A DNA stretch of 64,000 nucleotides from Leisingera sp. ANG1 (GTDB lineage Bacteria > Pseudomonadota > Alphaproteobacteria > Rhodobacterales > Rhodobacteraceae): NCBI RefSeq assembly GCF_000203975.2, contig NZ_AFCF02000009.1, positions 462,713 through 526,712 of the forward strand, given 5' to 3'. The notes below the pieces were generated by a model that had not been told where the DNA came from, made no database searches, and worked only from the letters and a program-made list of their open reading frames with translations. Each line of letters opens with the position of its first letter. Position 1 is the stretch's first letter. The translations under genes were made by a program, and so were the position numbers. This document shows, one piece after another, positions 52,809-62,882 of this stretch.

Positions 52809-55430
52809 ATGCCGCGTTACATAGCTCCTGAAATCGAAGCACGATGGCAGAAGGCCTGGGACGAGGCCGGAATTTTCCAGGCCAAGCGTACCGGCGGCAA
52901 GCCCAAGTATTATGTGCTGGAGATGTTCCCCTACCCGTCGGGCAAGCTGCACATGGGCCATGTGCGCAACTACACGATGGGCGACGTGATTGCGCGTTAC
53001 AAGCTGTCCACCGGCCATAACGTACTGCACCCGATGGGGTTTGACGCCTTCGGCATGCCGGCAGAAAACGCCGCGATGGCCTCTGGCGGGCACCCCAAGG
53101 ACTGGACCTATTCGAACATCGACACGATGGTCGAGCAGATGAAACCGCTGGGCCTTTCCCTGGACTGGTCCCGCATGTTCGCAACTTGCGATCCGGAGTA
53201 TTACGGCCAGCAGCAGGCGCTGTTCCTCGACTTCCTGGAAAAGGGCCTTGTCTACCGCAAGAATGCGGTGGTGAACTGGGACCCCATCGACATGACCGTG
53301 CTTGCCAACGAGCAGGTCGAGAACGGCCGCGGCTGGCGGTCCGGCGCACTGGTGGAGCGGCGCGAGCTCACCCAATGGTTCTTCAAGATTTCCGATTTCT
53401 CCGAAGAACTGCTGTCAGCGCTGGACAGCTTGGAGAACTGGCCCGCCAAGGTCCGCCTGATGCAGGAAAACTGGATCGGCAAATCGCGCGGGTTGCAGTT
53501 CTCGTTTGAGCGCACCGATGGCGCAGAACCGATTGAGGTTTACACCACCCGCCCCGACACGCTGCTGGGCGCGTCCTTTGTCGGCATTTCTCCTGATCAC
53601 CCGATTGCCAAGGCGCTGGAGACCGAATCGGAAGAGGTTGCCGCGTTTGTCGCCGAGTGCCGCAAGGGCGGCACCACTGAGGAAGCTATCGAGACAGCCG
53701 AGAAACTGGGCTATGACACCGGCATCCGTGTGAAGCATCCGCTGAACCCGGAGTGGGAACTGCCGGTCTGGATCGCCAACTTCATCCTGATGGAGTACGG
53801 CACCGGCGCGATCTTCGCCTGCCCGGCGCATGACCAGCGCGACCTGGACTTCTGCCGCAAATATGATCTGCCAGTCATCGACACGTTCTTTGCGCTGGAC
53901 AATGACACTCCGGTTGCAAACGAAGCCTTTGTGCCGGCAAAAACCGAAAAGGTCCGCTGGGTCGACCACTTCGCCGGTCTGACCGAGGCAACCGGCGAGG
54001 ACGCCATCAACGCCACCGTTGATTTCGCGGAGAAGGCAGGCTGGGGTCAGGGCGTCACCAAATACCGCCTGCGCGACTGGGGCCTGAGCCGTCAGCGCTA
54101 TTGGGGCTGCCCGATTCCCGTGGTGCATTGTGAAGACTGCGGCGTGGTTCCCGAGAAGAAAGAGAATCTGCCGATCGCCCTGCCCTATGACGAAGACGGC
54201 AAGGCCATCGACTTCTCGGTGCCGGGCAACCCGCTGGACCGCCACCCCAGCTGGCGCAACTGCGCCTGCCCGTCCTGCGGCAAGCCGGCTTTGCGCGAAA
54301 CCGACACCATGGACACTTTCGTCGATTCGTCCTGGTATTTTGCCCGTTTCACCGCCCCGCGCGCCGAGACCCCGACCGACATGGCCGAGGCCGAATACTG
54401 GATGAACGTCGACCAGTACATCGGCGGCATCGAGCACGCGATTCTGCACCTCCTGTACTCGCGCTTCTTCGCCCGCGCGATGCAGATCTGCGGCCACCTG
54501 CCGGAGAAATCCATTGAGCCGTTTGATGCGCTGTTCACGCAGGGCATGGTGACCCACGCGATCTACAAGACCACTGAAAATGTCTTCCACAAGAATACCG
54601 ACTGGGGTTCCAGCGATCCAAATGCGAAATTGCCTGCGTACTCAAAGGCAATCTACCACTATCCCGAGGAAGTGGAGCTGCGCGACGGCAAGGGCTTCCT
54701 GAAGGACGGCACCGAAGTGGAGATCATCCCCTCTGCCAAGATGTCCAAGTCCAAGAACAACGTGGTGGACCCGCTGCACATCATCTCGTCATTCGGCGCG
54801 GACACCGCGCGCTGGTTCGTGCTGTCCGATTCGCCGCCCGAGCGTGACGTGGAATGGACCGCAGCAGGCGCTGAGGCGGCCTACAAGCACCTGAACCGGG
54901 TCTGGAACCTGTGCGACCGTATTGGGGAGATGGACCCGGAAGCGGCTGGTGAAGGCGACCAAGAATTGCTGCGCGAGATGCACAAGTGCATCCGGGACGT
55001 GACCCTGGGTGTTGATTCCTTCGGTTTCAACGCTGCAATTGCCAAGCTCTATGCCTTCACCAACACGCTCGCCAAATCCAAAGCCAGCGCCAAGATTCAA
55101 AAACAAGCGATCATGACGCTTGCGCAGCTGATGTCGCCAATGACCCCGCACCTGGCGGAGGACATCTGGAACCATCAGGGCGGCGAGGGCCTTTGCGCCA
55201 CCGCGCCTTGGCCTGTTGCCGACGAATCGATGCTGGTCGAGAACACAGTCACCCTGCCGATCCAGATCAACGGCAAACGCCGCGGCGAAATCGAAGTCGC
55301 CAAGGATCTGGACAAAGCCGAGGTTGAAAAACTCGCACTGGCACACGAAGCTGTGCAGAAGGCGCTGAATGGCGCCGCGCCGAAAAAGGTAATCGTGGTG
55401 CCAGGCCGGATTGTGAATGTCGTTGCTTAA
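52809..55430 (+). CDS. leuS: Leucyl-tRNA synthetase
   Basis: 873 aa, normal length. The class I HIGH motif is [11 protein letters not shown] at residues 41-51 and the KMSKS motif is at 644-648 (AKMSKSKNN). The editing domain ([30 protein letters not shown]) is intact. The start [17 protein letters not shown] has AAAGGA upstream; two in-frame upstream ATGs lie in the hairpin or before it. It is the first gene of leuS-lptE-holA, with an overlap of 14 nt into lptE. Confidence 0.97.
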   Translation: MPRYIAPEIEARWQKAWDEAGIFQAKRTGGKPKYYVLEMFPYPSGKLHMGHVRNYTMGDVIARYKLSTGHNVLHPMGFDAFGMPAENAAMASGGHPKDWTYSNIDTMVEQMKPLGLSLDWSRMFATCDPEYYGQQQALFLDFLEKGLVYRKNAVVNWDPIDMTVLANEQVENGRGWRSGALVERRELTQWFFKISDFSEELLSALDSLENWPAKVRLMQENWIGKSRGLQFSFERTDGAEPIEVYTTRPDTLLGASFVGISPDHPIAKALETESEEVAAFVAECRKGGTTEEAIETAEKLGYDTGIRVKHPLNPEWELPVWIANFILMEYGTGAIFACPAHDQRDLDFCRKYDLPVIDTFFALDNDTPVANEAFVPAKTEKVRWVDHFAGLTEATGEDAINATVDFAEKAGWGQGVTKYRLRDWGLSRQRYWGCPIPVVHCEDCGVVPEKKENLPIALPYDEDGKAIDFSVPGNPLDRHPSWRNCACPSCGKPALRETDTMDTFVDSSWYFARFTAPRAETPTDMAEAEYWMNVDQYIGGIEHAILHLLYSRFFARAMQICGHLPEKSIEPFDALFTQGMVTHAIYKTTENVFHKNTDWGSSDPNAKLPAYSKAIYHYPEEVELRDGKGFLKDGTEVEIIPSAKMSKSKNNVVDPLHIISSFGADTARWFVLSDSPPERDVEWTAAGAEAAYKHLNRVWNLCDRIGEMDPEAAGEGDQELLREMHKCIRDVTLGVDSFGFNAAIAKLYAFTNTLAKSKASAKIQKQAIMTLAQLMSPMTPHLAEDIWNHQGGEGLCATAPWPVADESMLVENTVTLPIQINGKRRGEIEVAKDLDKAEVEKLALAHEAVQKALNGAAPKKVIVVPGRIVNVVA

Positions 55431-55932
55431 CTGCAGAACCCTGCTGCTGGCCCTGCCCCTGGTGGTAGCGGCCTGCGGCTTCACTCCGGTTTACGCCCCC
55501 GGCGGAACCGGGGCAGAACTGCATGACAATATCGAAGTGCAGGCACCGGAAGAAATCAAAGGCGCAAGCGGCTCTGATGCCTATTTTCTCGTGCAGAACC
55601 TGGAACAACGGCTTGGCCGCGGCAGTGGCGCCGCGTACAAGCTGGACCTGACACTCAGCACCCGGGAAGAGGGGCAAGCGATCACAGCGGACAATGAAAT
55701 CACCCGGTATTCGGTGATCGGCACCGCAGCGTATTCTCTGACCCGTCTTTCGGATGGCAAGGTCACCTCCAGCGGCACAGTTCGGAACTTCACCGGTTAC
55801 TCTGCTACCGGTTCCACCGTGGAAACACTGGCCGGGGAACGGGATGCGCATGAACGGCTTATGGCCGTACTGGCCGATCAGATCACCGCACAGATCCTGG
55901 CAACCGCGGATCTCTCCGCTGCGGCTGAATGA
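55417..55932 (+). CDS. lptE: LPS-assembly lipoprotein LptE
   Basis: 171 aa. The signal peptide ends at the lipobox VAAC (Cys20). [11 protein letters not shown] at the mature N-terminus is the alphaproteobacterial LptE hallmark, followed by [12 protein letters not shown] and [16 protein letters not shown]. With LptD it forms the outer-membrane LPS translocon. It overlaps leuS by 14 nt and its stop overlaps the holA start (ATGA), giving a tight operon. Confidence 0.92.
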   Translation: MSLLNCRTLLLALPLVVAACGFTPVYAPGGTGAELHDNIEVQAPEEIKGASGSDAYFLVQNLEQRLGRGSGAAYKLDLTLSTREEGQAITADNEITRYSVIGTAAYSLTRLSDGKVTSSGTVRNFTGYSATGSTVETLAGERDAHERLMAVLADQITAQILATADLSAAAE

Positions 55933-56957
55933 AGCTCTCACCACGCGAAGCGGACGGCTATTTCGCCAAGCCGGATCCGGGCAAGACCGGCATCCTGATC
56001 TATGGCGCCGACGCAATGCGCGTGTCCTTGAAGCGGCAGCAGGTGCTGGCGGCGTTGCTTGGCCCTGGCGCCGAGGAAGAAATGCGCCTGACCCGCCTGC
56101 CCGGCAGCGACCTGCGCAAAGATCCGGCGCAATTGCTGGACGCGGTCAAGGCGGTCGGGTTCTTTCCCGGTGTCCGTGCGGTGTTTGTCGAGGGCGCAAA
56201 TGACACAGCCACCCCCGCAATCACTGCAGCGCTTGAAGAATGGCAGCCCGGTGACGCCCAGATCGTGGTTACGGCAGGCCAGCTGAAAGCGTCCTCCAAG
56301 CTGCGCAAGGCGTTTGAGGGCCACAGCAACGCCTATGCGGTTGGCATTTACGACGACCCGCCTTCGCGTGCCGAGATCGAACGCATTCTGGGCGAGGCTG
56401 GCATCCGCGACGTGCCCGGCGACAGCATGTCGGCGCTGACCGACATCGCCAATGACATCGGCCCCGGCGACTTTTCCCGCATGATCGAGAAGCTGGCGCT
56501 TTACAAGCACGGCGACAGCAGCCCGCTGTCACTGGACGACATCGGCGCCGTGGCCCCGCAATCAACCGAAGCTGCGCTGGATGACGTGCTCAATGTGGTG
56601 GCTGAGGGCCGCAGCCCCGAAATCGGACCGCTGATCCGCCGTCTGCAGGCGCAGGGCACCAACGCCGTAACCCTCTGCATTGGTGCCACCCGGCATTTCC
56701 GCACGCTTTACACCATTGCCTCGGCACCCGGCGGCCCGGCCCAGGGCATCGGCCAGCTGCGCCCGCCGCTTTATGGCAAACGCCGCGACCGGATGCTGCG
56801 GCAGGCGCAAAACTGGGGCGCAAACCGGTTGGAAACAGCGCTGACGATCATTACCGACACCGATCTGGCGCTGCGCTCTGCCGGGCAGACTGCCCCAGCG
56901 CTGGCATTGATGGAACGCGCCCTGATCCGGCTTGCCATGCTCAGCCGCGCCCGCTGA
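55929..56957 (+). CDS. holA: DNA polymerase III subunit delta
   Basis: 342 aa clamp-loader subunit that opens the beta ring. GILIYGADAMRVSLKRQQVLAALLG is the start of the AAA-like domain, with VRAVFVEGAND and FSRMIEKLALYKHG following; the C-terminal part is the collar domain (ALMERALIRLAMLSRAR). The ATG overlaps the lptE stop by 4 nt. The partner DnaN is also encoded in this window. Confidence 0.94.
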   Translation: MKLSPREADGYFAKPDPGKTGILIYGADAMRVSLKRQQVLAALLGPGAEEEMRLTRLPGSDLRKDPAQLLDAVKAVGFFPGVRAVFVEGANDTATPAITAALEEWQPGDAQIVVTAGQLKASSKLRKAFEGHSNAYAVGIYDDPPSRAEIERILGEAGIRDVPGDSMSALTDIANDIGPGDFSRMIEKLALYKHGDSSPLSLDDIGAVAPQSTEAALDDVLNVVAEGRSPEIGPLIRRLQAQGTNAVTLCIGATRHFRTLYTIASAPGGPAQGIGQLRPPLYGKRRDRMLRQAQNWGANRLETALTIITDTDLALRSAGQTAPALALMERALIRLAMLSRAR

Positions 56958-57030
56958 GCTGCCAACGCTCCGTCCTGCTTGATCCTCCCGCTGTTGCTGC
57001 CCATCTTGGACGGGAACCAACAGGAGAAGT

Positions 57031-57624
57031 ATGATGTATACGGTCATTGGCACCCCTCTCACCCGCACTTTCCGGGTGCTGTGGGAGCTTGAGGAGCTTG
57101 GACAGCCCTATCAGCTGAACCTGCATGGGCCCCGCAGCCCTGAAGTGCAGGCGCTGAATGTCTCGGGCAAGGTGCCAGTGCTTCAGGCTGAAGGTGAAGT
57201 TATCACCGATTCCACAGCCATTCTTACCTACTTGTCTGACAAACACGGCGCGCTGACGGCTCCTGCGGGAACGATTGCGCGCGCAAGACAGGACGCAATG
57301 ACCCATCTCCTGCTGGACGAGATCGACGCCGTTCTTTGGGCCGCGGCCCGGCACAGCTTCATCCTGCCTGAGGAGCAGCGGGTGCCGGAAGTGAAAGGCA
57401 GCCTGAAGTGGGAATTCGCCCACAACCTGGCCCGTCTCGAAGACAAAATGGCCGGCCCCTTCCTGATGGGGGAAGAGTTCACCATCGCCGATATCATCTG
57501 CACCCATTGCCTGAACTGGGCGCGCAGCGCCAAGTTTCCGGTCGAGGGTGAAAAGCTGCAGGACTACGGCAAACGGATGCGGGAACGCCCTGCGTTTCAG
57601 CGGGTTGCGGCACTGGCCAAATAA
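57031..57624 (+). CDS. Glutathione S-transferase-family protein
   Basis: 197 aa. Thioredoxin-like N-domain (LTRTFRVLWELEELGQPYQLNLHGPRSPEVQALNVSGKVPVLQ, with the cis-Pro VPVL and ITDSTAILTYL for glutathione binding), then the all-helical C-domain (GEEFTIADIICTH). AGGAG precedes two adjacent ATGs, so the start is 57031 or 57034. It overlaps the end of the convergent flavoprotein gene by 28 nt. The substrate is unknown. Confidence 0.9.
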   Translation: MMYTVIGTPLTRTFRVLWELEELGQPYQLNLHGPRSPEVQALNVSGKVPVLQAEGEVITDSTAILTYLSDKHGALTAPAGTIARARQDAMTHLLLDEIDAVLWAAARHSFILPEEQRVPEVKGSLKWEFAHNLARLEDKMAGPFLMGEEFTIADIICTHCLNWARSAKFPVEGEKLQDYGKRMRERPAFQRVAALAK

Positions 57625-58796
57625 TCCGCAGCCCCCCGCCCCGCCCAGCGCCCAGTCGCCAGGCAGGCGGTCAGCAAATAACCGCCCGTCGGGGCTTCCC
57701 AATCAAGCATCTCCCCGGCGCAGAAAGTTCCGGGGATTTGTTTCAGCATCAGGTTGCCATCCACAGCATCGCGGCTAACGCCGCCCGCGGTCGAAATCGC
57801 CTCGTCCATCGGGCGCAAACCTGCGTGTTTCACCGGCAGCGCCTTGATCAGCCTTGCCAAGGTCTGCGCCTCCTGCGGCAGCGGGCGCCCGAATTCCTGC
57901 AGAAGCGCCACGGATGCCGGTGACAGCTTCAAGGCTTTGCGCAGGTGGTTGGAGAAACTCGCCTTACCGCGCGGGCGCGACAGGCGGCGGGCAACTTCCG
58001 CCTCTTCCAGATCCGGAAGCAGATCCATATGCAGCACCGCTCCCTCCCGCACTGCGGCACAGACGGAATAGATGCCGCCGCCCTCCAGCCCGCGCTGCGA
58101 AATTACCGCTTCACCGCGCGAAACCTGGCCACCCGCCCGCAGCGCAATCCCTTTGAGCGGCTGGCCGAATTGCGGTGCCATATGCCTGGACCATTCCACC
58201 AGCAGCCCGGCATTGGCAGGCTTGAATGGCGAAACTTCTACCGCTCGTTCCTGCAACAGCGGCCGCCACGCCCCGTCCGACCCCAGCCGCGCCCAGCTTG
58301 CGCCGCCGAGCGCCAGAATCGTGGCACCCGTCTCAATCCGCACCGAACCGCCCGGCGTTTCAAAGACTAAGGCCGCACCGTCCCAGCCGGCCCAGCGCCA
58401 GCGGGTGCGGATCTGCACGCCATACCAGTCCAAGCGCCCCAGCCAGGCCCGCAAAAGCGGCGATGCTTTCATCACCGTCGGGAACACCCGGCCGGTGGAG
58501 CCGGTGAACAGCGCGCTCCCCAGCTCCTGCGCCCAGGCCTGTACTGCCTGCGCATCAAAGGCCTGGATCATCGGCGCCAGCCAGTCCGCGGCCTCTCCAT
58601 AAGATGCAATCAGCTGCTCGAAAGGCTCGTCCTTGGTCAAATTCAGACCGGATTTGCCGGCCATCAGGAACTTTCGGGCAGCTGACGGCTTGGCCTCAGC
58701 CACCAGCACCCGGTGCCCGGCGCGGCCCAGTTCTTCGGCAGCCATCAGCCCGGCTGGCCCGGCTCCGATCACCACAGCGTCCCACGCCTCTGTCAT
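57597..58796 (-). CDS. HI0933/TIGR03862-type flavoprotein
   Basis: 399 aa. FAD fold AWDAVVIGAGPAGLMAAEELGRAGHRVLVAEAKP, then ARKFLMAGKSGLNLT and a C-terminal IPGTFCAGEMLDWEAPTGGYLLTACLATGRWAG. This matches the HI0933-like (BaiN/YhiN-type) flavoprotein family, TIGR03862 subgroup, whose reaction is not well established. The start MTEAWDA has GGGG upstream. It is convergent with the GST gene and divergent from the HNH gene. Confidence 0.9.
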   Translation of the reverse strand: MTEAWDAVVIGAGPAGLMAAEELGRAGHRVLVAEAKPSAARKFLMAGKSGLNLTKDEPFEQLIASYGEAADWLAPMIQAFDAQAVQAWAQELGSALFTGSTGRVFPTVMKASPLLRAWLGRLDWYGVQIRTRWRWAGWDGAALVFETPGGSVRIETGATILALGGASWARLGSDGAWRPLLQERAVEVSPFKPANAGLLVEWSRHMAPQFGQPLKGIALRAGGQVSRGEAVISQRGLEGGGIYSVCAAVREGAVLHMDLLPDLEEAEVARRLSRPRGKASFSNHLRKALKLSPASVALLQEFGRPLPQEAQTLARLIKALPVKHAGLRPMDEAISTAGGVSRDAVDGNLMLKQIPGTFCAGEMLDWEAPTGGYLLTACLATGRWAGRGAADYLASAATR

Positions 58797-58864
58797 GCCA
58801 TCCCCTTGCCAGCCCTTGCCGCCGGCGTGTCTAGTGCCCGCACGAAACCAGCTGAGGCCTGTGC

Positions 58865-59158
58865 ATGTCTGATCCGAATTGCCCGCTGTGCGGCCGCCCA
58901 ATCCCAAAGGGCGCGCCGCAAAGCCTGCACCATCTGATCCCAAAACTGAAAGGAGGCAAGGGCGGACCAACCGTTCTGCTGCATGACATCTGCCATCGCG
59001 AGATTCACGCCACGCTGACCGAGGCGGAGCTGGCCCGCGACTTCAACACTCCGGAAGCGCTGCAGGCCCACCCCCGGCTGGCGAAATTCATCGCCTGGAT
59101 CCGGAAACGCCCGCCCGAATTCCGCTCCCGCGTGCCCGGCAAACGGCGCAAGCGCTAA
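58865..59158 (+). CDS. Small HNH-endonuclease-like protein
   Basis: 97 aa. MSDPNCPLCGRPIP (a CxxC zinc pair), then SLHHLIPKLKGGKGG and HDICHREIHATLT: the HH, N/H and H positions of an HNH nuclease with a second Cys for zinc. It is a compact stand-alone domain with a basic C-terminus (GKRRKR). The function is unknown; such proteins are widespread in Rhodobacterales. It stands between the flavoprotein and the VOC operon, with the VOC stop overlapping it by 4 nt. Confidence 0.85.
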   Translation: MSDPNCPLCGRPIPKGAPQSLHHLIPKLKGGKGGPTVLLHDICHREIHATLTEAELARDFNTPEALQAHPRLAKFIAWIRKRPPEFRSRVPGKRRKR

Positions 59159-59847
59159 CTGACCTCAACCCCCATGAAGGCCGGGCTGTCGCGAAACTGC
59201 GCCCCGGGAATGTGCTGGAACTCCAGCGTTGTATAGGAGCGCCGCCACAGCCATTCCCGGTTCGCCACGGACTGCAGATCCGGGTTTGGCGGCGTTTCTT
59301 CGGTAAAGGCAAGGAAATGCAAGTCAAATCCAAACTCCGCTACATCCTGAACTGACAAGAGTTTCATGTCGGCACGCAAGGCAAGCTCAGCCGCGATGTC
59401 TCCGGTCCGCAAAGTGATCTGCCCGACATGCGCACCGCCGCCCAGCGGAAGCGCCGGATTACCAGCACCGTCTGGCCGGTTGCCTAGGAAATCATGCTGC
59501 AGGAGTTCTACCGAAAATCCTTCGGGATCGTGCAGATGCGCCATGTAGCCGATGTTACGGAACTGATGCGGCGCTGACACCTCAATGCCCTTTTGCCGCA
59601 GGTGTTCACACGCAATGTCCAGATCGGGCAGGCAAATACCGATCTTCCAGTACCGTTCATCGCGCGTATGCGGAGCCCGTGTGCCGCCAGGCAGCAATAC
59701 CAGATCCGCATCCTCACCCGCATACCCGGCCCGCCAGGTCTCACCTTCAACCCGCGCTTCCATGCCAAACACATCCGCATAAAATGCAGCCAACCGCTCA
59801 GGGTCTTCGACCTGCAGTTGAAGTCCGGACAGCCGCTTCACCGGCAC
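59155..59847 (-). CDS. VOC-superfamily (glyoxalase/dioxygenase-fold) protein
   Basis: 230 aa with two VOC modules: LSGLQLQVEDPERLAAFYADVFGMEARV opens the first, and YMAHLHDPEGFSVELLQ ends it; HVGQITLRTGD begins the second. Metal ligands His and Glu are plausible (HLHDPEGFSVE). The activity is unknown. Its start overlaps the end of the enoyl-CoA-hydratase-like gene by 10 nt, so it is last in a three-gene unit SDR, ECH-like, VOC. Confidence 0.85.
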   Translation of the reverse strand: MPVKRLSGLQLQVEDPERLAAFYADVFGMEARVEGETWRAGYAGEDADLVLLPGGTRAPHTRDERYWKIGICLPDLDIACEHLRQKGIEVSAPHQFRNIGYMAHLHDPEGFSVELLQHDFLGNRPDGAGNPALPLGGGAHVGQITLRTGDIAAELALRADMKLLSVQDVAEFGFDLHFLAFTEETPPNPDLQSVANREWLWRRSYTTLEFQHIPGAQFRDSPAFMGVEVS

Positions 59848-60449
59848 ATCCTAAGGATCCCGGCCGCAATTTCCGGTTTGGCCTCCAGCGAGTGTGCCAG
59901 CATGTCCTCCGCCGTTTCCAGCAAGGCCTCAGGCTCCACAATCCGGTCTACGAGGCCGTAGTCGTATGCCTCCTGCGCGATGATCTTCTGCCCGGCCGCC
60001 AGGATCACCTTGGTCCGGGCAGGCCCGATCAGTGCTGCCATCCGGCCCGCGTCCGAAGGCTGTGGCAAATAGCCAAGCTTCATCACAGGGTAGAAGAATT
60101 TGGCCGACGGCACCGCAATGCGGATATCGCAAGCCAGCACCATGCCATTGGCGCCGCCCGCCAAGGTACCGTTCAGTGCAGCCACCTTGAGGCAGGGAAC
60201 AGCAGCCATTGCCGCCGACAGCCGCTCCCATACCGGCGAGGTCGCCAGGCCCGCCCGCGCTTCGTCCAGGTCGGCCCCGGCGCTGAACACCTTGCCGGTT
60301 CCGGTCAGGATCAGCCCGCGGGCCTCCTGCGCGCGTTCGGCGATTTCCGCCAGTTCCGTCAGCATCGCTTCTGTCAGCGAGTTCGCCTTGTCCGGCCGGT
60401 TGATGGTAACAGTCCACAGACCGTTTTCCGCGATCTCCAGTCCGATCAT
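59838..60449 (-). CDS. Enoyl-CoA hydratase/isomerase-family protein, short and atypical
   Basis: 203 aa, shorter than the usual ~260. Crotonase fold: WTVTINRPDKANSLTEAML, LTGTGKVFSAGADLDE (oxyanion-hole strand) and LNGTLAGGANGMVLACDIRIA. The two glutamates of classical hydratases are missing: the second helix has GGANGMVL instead of GGxxE, and the next region has FYPVMKLGYLPQPSD instead of xPExxLGxxP. It is therefore probably not a hydratase; another crotonase reaction or a non-catalytic role is possible. It overlaps the SDR gene by 4 nt. Confidence 0.85.
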   Translation of the reverse strand: MIGLEIAENGLWTVTINRPDKANSLTEAMLTELAEIAERAQEARGLILTGTGKVFSAGADLDEARAGLATSPVWERLSAAMAAVPCLKVAALNGTLAGGANGMVLACDIRIAVPSAKFFYPVMKLGYLPQPSDAGRMAALIGPARTKVILAAGQKIIAQEAYDYGLVDRIVEPEALLETAEDMLAHSLEAKPEIAAGILRMCR

Positions 60450-61195
60450 ATCAGGCCCACCCGTTGGCGGATGCTGTCTTCTCGCAGAGAGACTTCCTGA
60501 CCTATGCAGTCATCCGCATCCGGTGTGCACATCCACATGAGGGTCTGGGCCGGCCATTCAGCCGGAATATGATCCTCCCAGTCCAGCTCGCTCACCGGGT
60601 TGATGCCGCTGGCCTTGATCTCGCGCTGCATTTGGGTCGCGACTGTACCCGGCGACAGGCCCATGGCTCGGATGCCATTGCCGCGTTCTTCCAGGTCGAG
60701 CGCAGAGGTCAGCATCGCCGCGCCTGCCTTCGACGAACAATAGGCACTCCACCCCTCCAAAGGCCGGTGCGCGGCGCCCGAGCTGACGGTAATTATGGTC
60801 CCGCCGCCCGCCGGCTTCATCAGCGGCAGCGCGGCCCGCATCCCGTTGAACACACCTTTCAGATTAATGTCGATCAGCCTGCCCCAATCTTCAGGCGAAG
60901 CGTCCTCCAGCCTGGCAATCGGTTCAATTACACCTGCGTTGTTGATCAGAACGTCCAGGCTGCCGAATTCCTGATTTGCCTTGCCCAATGCGGCCTCCAC
61001 GGAAGCGTAATCAGAAACGTCGCATGCAAATGTCAGCACATTTTTGCCGATCTCATCCGCAAGGTCCTGCAGTGCGCCCGCACTCCTTGCCAGCAATGCC
61101 AGATTGGCGCCAGCAGCGGCAAAAACACGGGCCGCATCCGCCCCGATGCCGCGGCTGGCTCCTGTAATTGCAACTGTTTTTCCGTTGAATTCCAT
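60446..61195 (-). CDS. Short-chain dehydrogenase/reductase
   Basis: 249 aa classical SDR. Cofactor motif VAITGASRGIGADAARVFA near residues 8-26, NNAGVIEP, and the catalytic Ser and Tyr-x-x-x-Lys in TVSSGAAHRPLEGWSAYCSSKAG. The start MEFNGKTV is taken because the longer ORF adds 22 unrelated residues. It is the first gene of the SDR/ECH-like/VOC unit and is divergent from the DUF2125 gene. The substrate is unknown; a hydroxyacyl-CoA or similar is possible given the neighbours. Confidence 0.92.
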   Translation of the reverse strand: MEFNGKTVAITGASRGIGADAARVFAAAGANLALLARSAGALQDLADEIGKNVLTFACDVSDYASVEAALGKANQEFGSLDVLINNAGVIEPIARLEDASPEDWGRLIDINLKGVFNGMRAALPLMKPAGGGTIITVSSGAAHRPLEGWSAYCSSKAGAAMLTSALDLEERGNGIRAMGLSPGTVATQMQREIKASGINPVSELDWEDHIPAEWPAQTLMWMCTPDADDCIGQEVSLREDSIRQRVGLI

Positions 61196-61330
61196 GCCCG
61201 CAACCTCCAAGTGACTGATAACCCAAGTGGTAAAGCGGTTAGGGGGAACGGTCCAGCCCAAGGCCCCCTTGACGGCACCGCCCGCCGGGCCGACGATGCG
61301 TTCAATTATCTCTCAGAGAAAGGTTCTCTA

Positions 61331-62854
61331 ATGTCCGTAATTTTTGCGCGCGGCGGTGCCGCAGCGGCAATTTTGGTTGTTTCCGCTCAAGGCGCCCTCG
61401 CCGATCTGAGCGCCCAGGACGTCTGGGCCGACTGGAAGGCGTATCTGACCAGCACCGGCTACACCGTATCCGGGACTGAGGCCGTTTCGGGCAGCACCCT
61501 GACCGTTTCCGATGTGTCGATGGCCATGCCGATCCCCGAAGAAGACGGCTCCGGCACCATCAGCTTCCCGGAAATCCAGTTCGTTGAGAACGGCGATGGC
61601 ACCGTCAATGTCATGCTGCCTGCCGAGTTCCCGATGGGCTTTGAATTTTCCGGCGACGGCGAAACCTTTGCAGGCAAACTGATCTATGCGCACGACGGCT
61701 CGCCGATGAAAGTCGCAGGTGATGCAGAAAACATGAGCTATGACTACAGCTCCTCCACGGTGACCATGACGCTGGATAAACTGTCCGCGGACGGCGAGCC
61801 TGTGCCTGCAGAAGTGGCGAAAGTTCAGGTCGTAATGAACGACGTGACCACCAAAAGCACCATGAAGGTTGCAGAGGGGCGCAGCTACGACCAGACCATG
61901 ACCGCCTCCAGCCTCAGCTATGACATGGGCTTCAACGATCCCGAGGGCGACGGCACAGGTGCGTTCAAAGGCGCCCTGCAAGGCCTGAGCTTCACCGGTA
62001 CCGGCACCGTTCCAGACGGGCTGGAAAGCCCCGACATGGCCGCGCTGCTGGAAGCCGGCTTTGCCTTCGACGGCACCTTCACCTTCACCGGCGGCAATGG
62101 TTCCCTCTCTGGCGTGGACGGCAGCGAAAGCTTCGCCATGGAAAGCAATTCCCAAGGTGGTGCTTTCACCGTTTCGATGGACAAGCAGCACCTGACCTAC
62201 GATGTGTCGCAGGTTGCAACCAACGTGAACATTTCCGGTTCCGAAATCCCGTTCCCGCTGGCGCTCAGCATGGCGGAGACCGGCTTCAAACTGATGATGC
62301 CGCTGGCCAAGTCCGAAGAAGAGCAAGACTTTGCCCTGGGTGTGACCCTGCGCGACTTTGCAGTTCCGGAAATGCTGTGGGGCATGGTCGACCCGACCGG
62401 CCAGCTGCCGCATGACCCGGCAACCGTCATTCTGGACCTGGCCGGCAAGGGCAAGGTGCTGTTTGACCTGTTCGATCCGGAAGCCATGGAAGCCGTGGAA
62501 AAAGGTGAGGAACAGCCGGGTGAGCTGAACGCGCTGACCGTGAAGCAACTGCAGGTCTCGGCGGCTGGCGCCGAGCTGACCGGCACCGGTGATTTCACCT
62601 TCAACAACGAAGACCTGACCAGCTTTGACGGCATGCCGGCACCGGCAGGTGAGGCCAACCTCAAACTGGTCGGCGCCAACACCCTGATTGACAAGCTGAT
62701 TGGCATGGGCCTGATGTCCGACAGCGACGCTATGGGAGCGCGGATGATGATGGGCATGCTGGCAGTCCCTGGCGAAGGTGAGGACACCCTGACCTCCAAG
62801 ATCGAAGTCACCGAAGACGGCCAGGTGCTCGCCAACGGCCAGCGCATCAAATAA
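61331..62854 (+). CDS. DUF2125 secreted protein
   Basis: 507 aa. The signal peptide MSVIFARGGAAAAILVVSAQGALA is followed by DLSAQDVWADWKAYLTSTGYTV, the start of DUF2125 proteins known from Rhodobacterales. The mature protein is acidic, nearly all beta strand (many alternating Gly/Ser/Thr segments), and has no enzyme motif that I recognise. It may be a periplasmic or outer-membrane-associated protein. The start at 61331 has AAAGG upstream; the open frame extends 289 codons further up, overlapping the SDR gene on the other strand, without a ribosome-binding site. A strong terminator follows. Confidence 0.85.
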   Translation: MSVIFARGGAAAAILVVSAQGALADLSAQDVWADWKAYLTSTGYTVSGTEAVSGSTLTVSDVSMAMPIPEEDGSGTISFPEIQFVENGDGTVNVMLPAEFPMGFEFSGDGETFAGKLIYAHDGSPMKVAGDAENMSYDYSSSTVTMTLDKLSADGEPVPAEVAKVQVVMNDVTTKSTMKVAEGRSYDQTMTASSLSYDMGFNDPEGDGTGAFKGALQGLSFTGTGTVPDGLESPDMAALLEAGFAFDGTFTFTGGNGSLSGVDGSESFAMESNSQGGAFTVSMDKQHLTYDVSQVATNVNISGSEIPFPLALSMAETGFKLMMPLAKSEEEQDFALGVTLRDFAVPEMLWGMVDPTGQLPHDPATVILDLAGKGKVLFDLFDPEAMEAVEKGEEQPGELNALTVKQLQVSAAGAELTGTGDFTFNNEDLTSFDGMPAPAGEANLKLVGANTLIDKLIGMGLMSDSDAMGARMMMGMLAVPGEGEDTLTSKIEVTEDGQVLANGQRIK

Positions 62855-62882
62855 CCGTCAAATCCCGAACCGGATCTCGAAA

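Noticed and set aside
61196..61262. Possible tRNA-like sequence between the SDR and DUF2125 genes
   Set aside because: AAGTGGTAAAGCGGTTAGG looks like a partial B-box-type string, but no acceptor stem or T-arm could be paired.
60464..61330. A 289-codon upstream extension of the DUF2125 frame, giving a 796-residue open frame
   Set aside because: It runs antisense to the SDR gene, has no ribosome-binding site, and reads as a Cys/Arg-rich shadow. The signal peptide with AAAGG upstream is at 61331.
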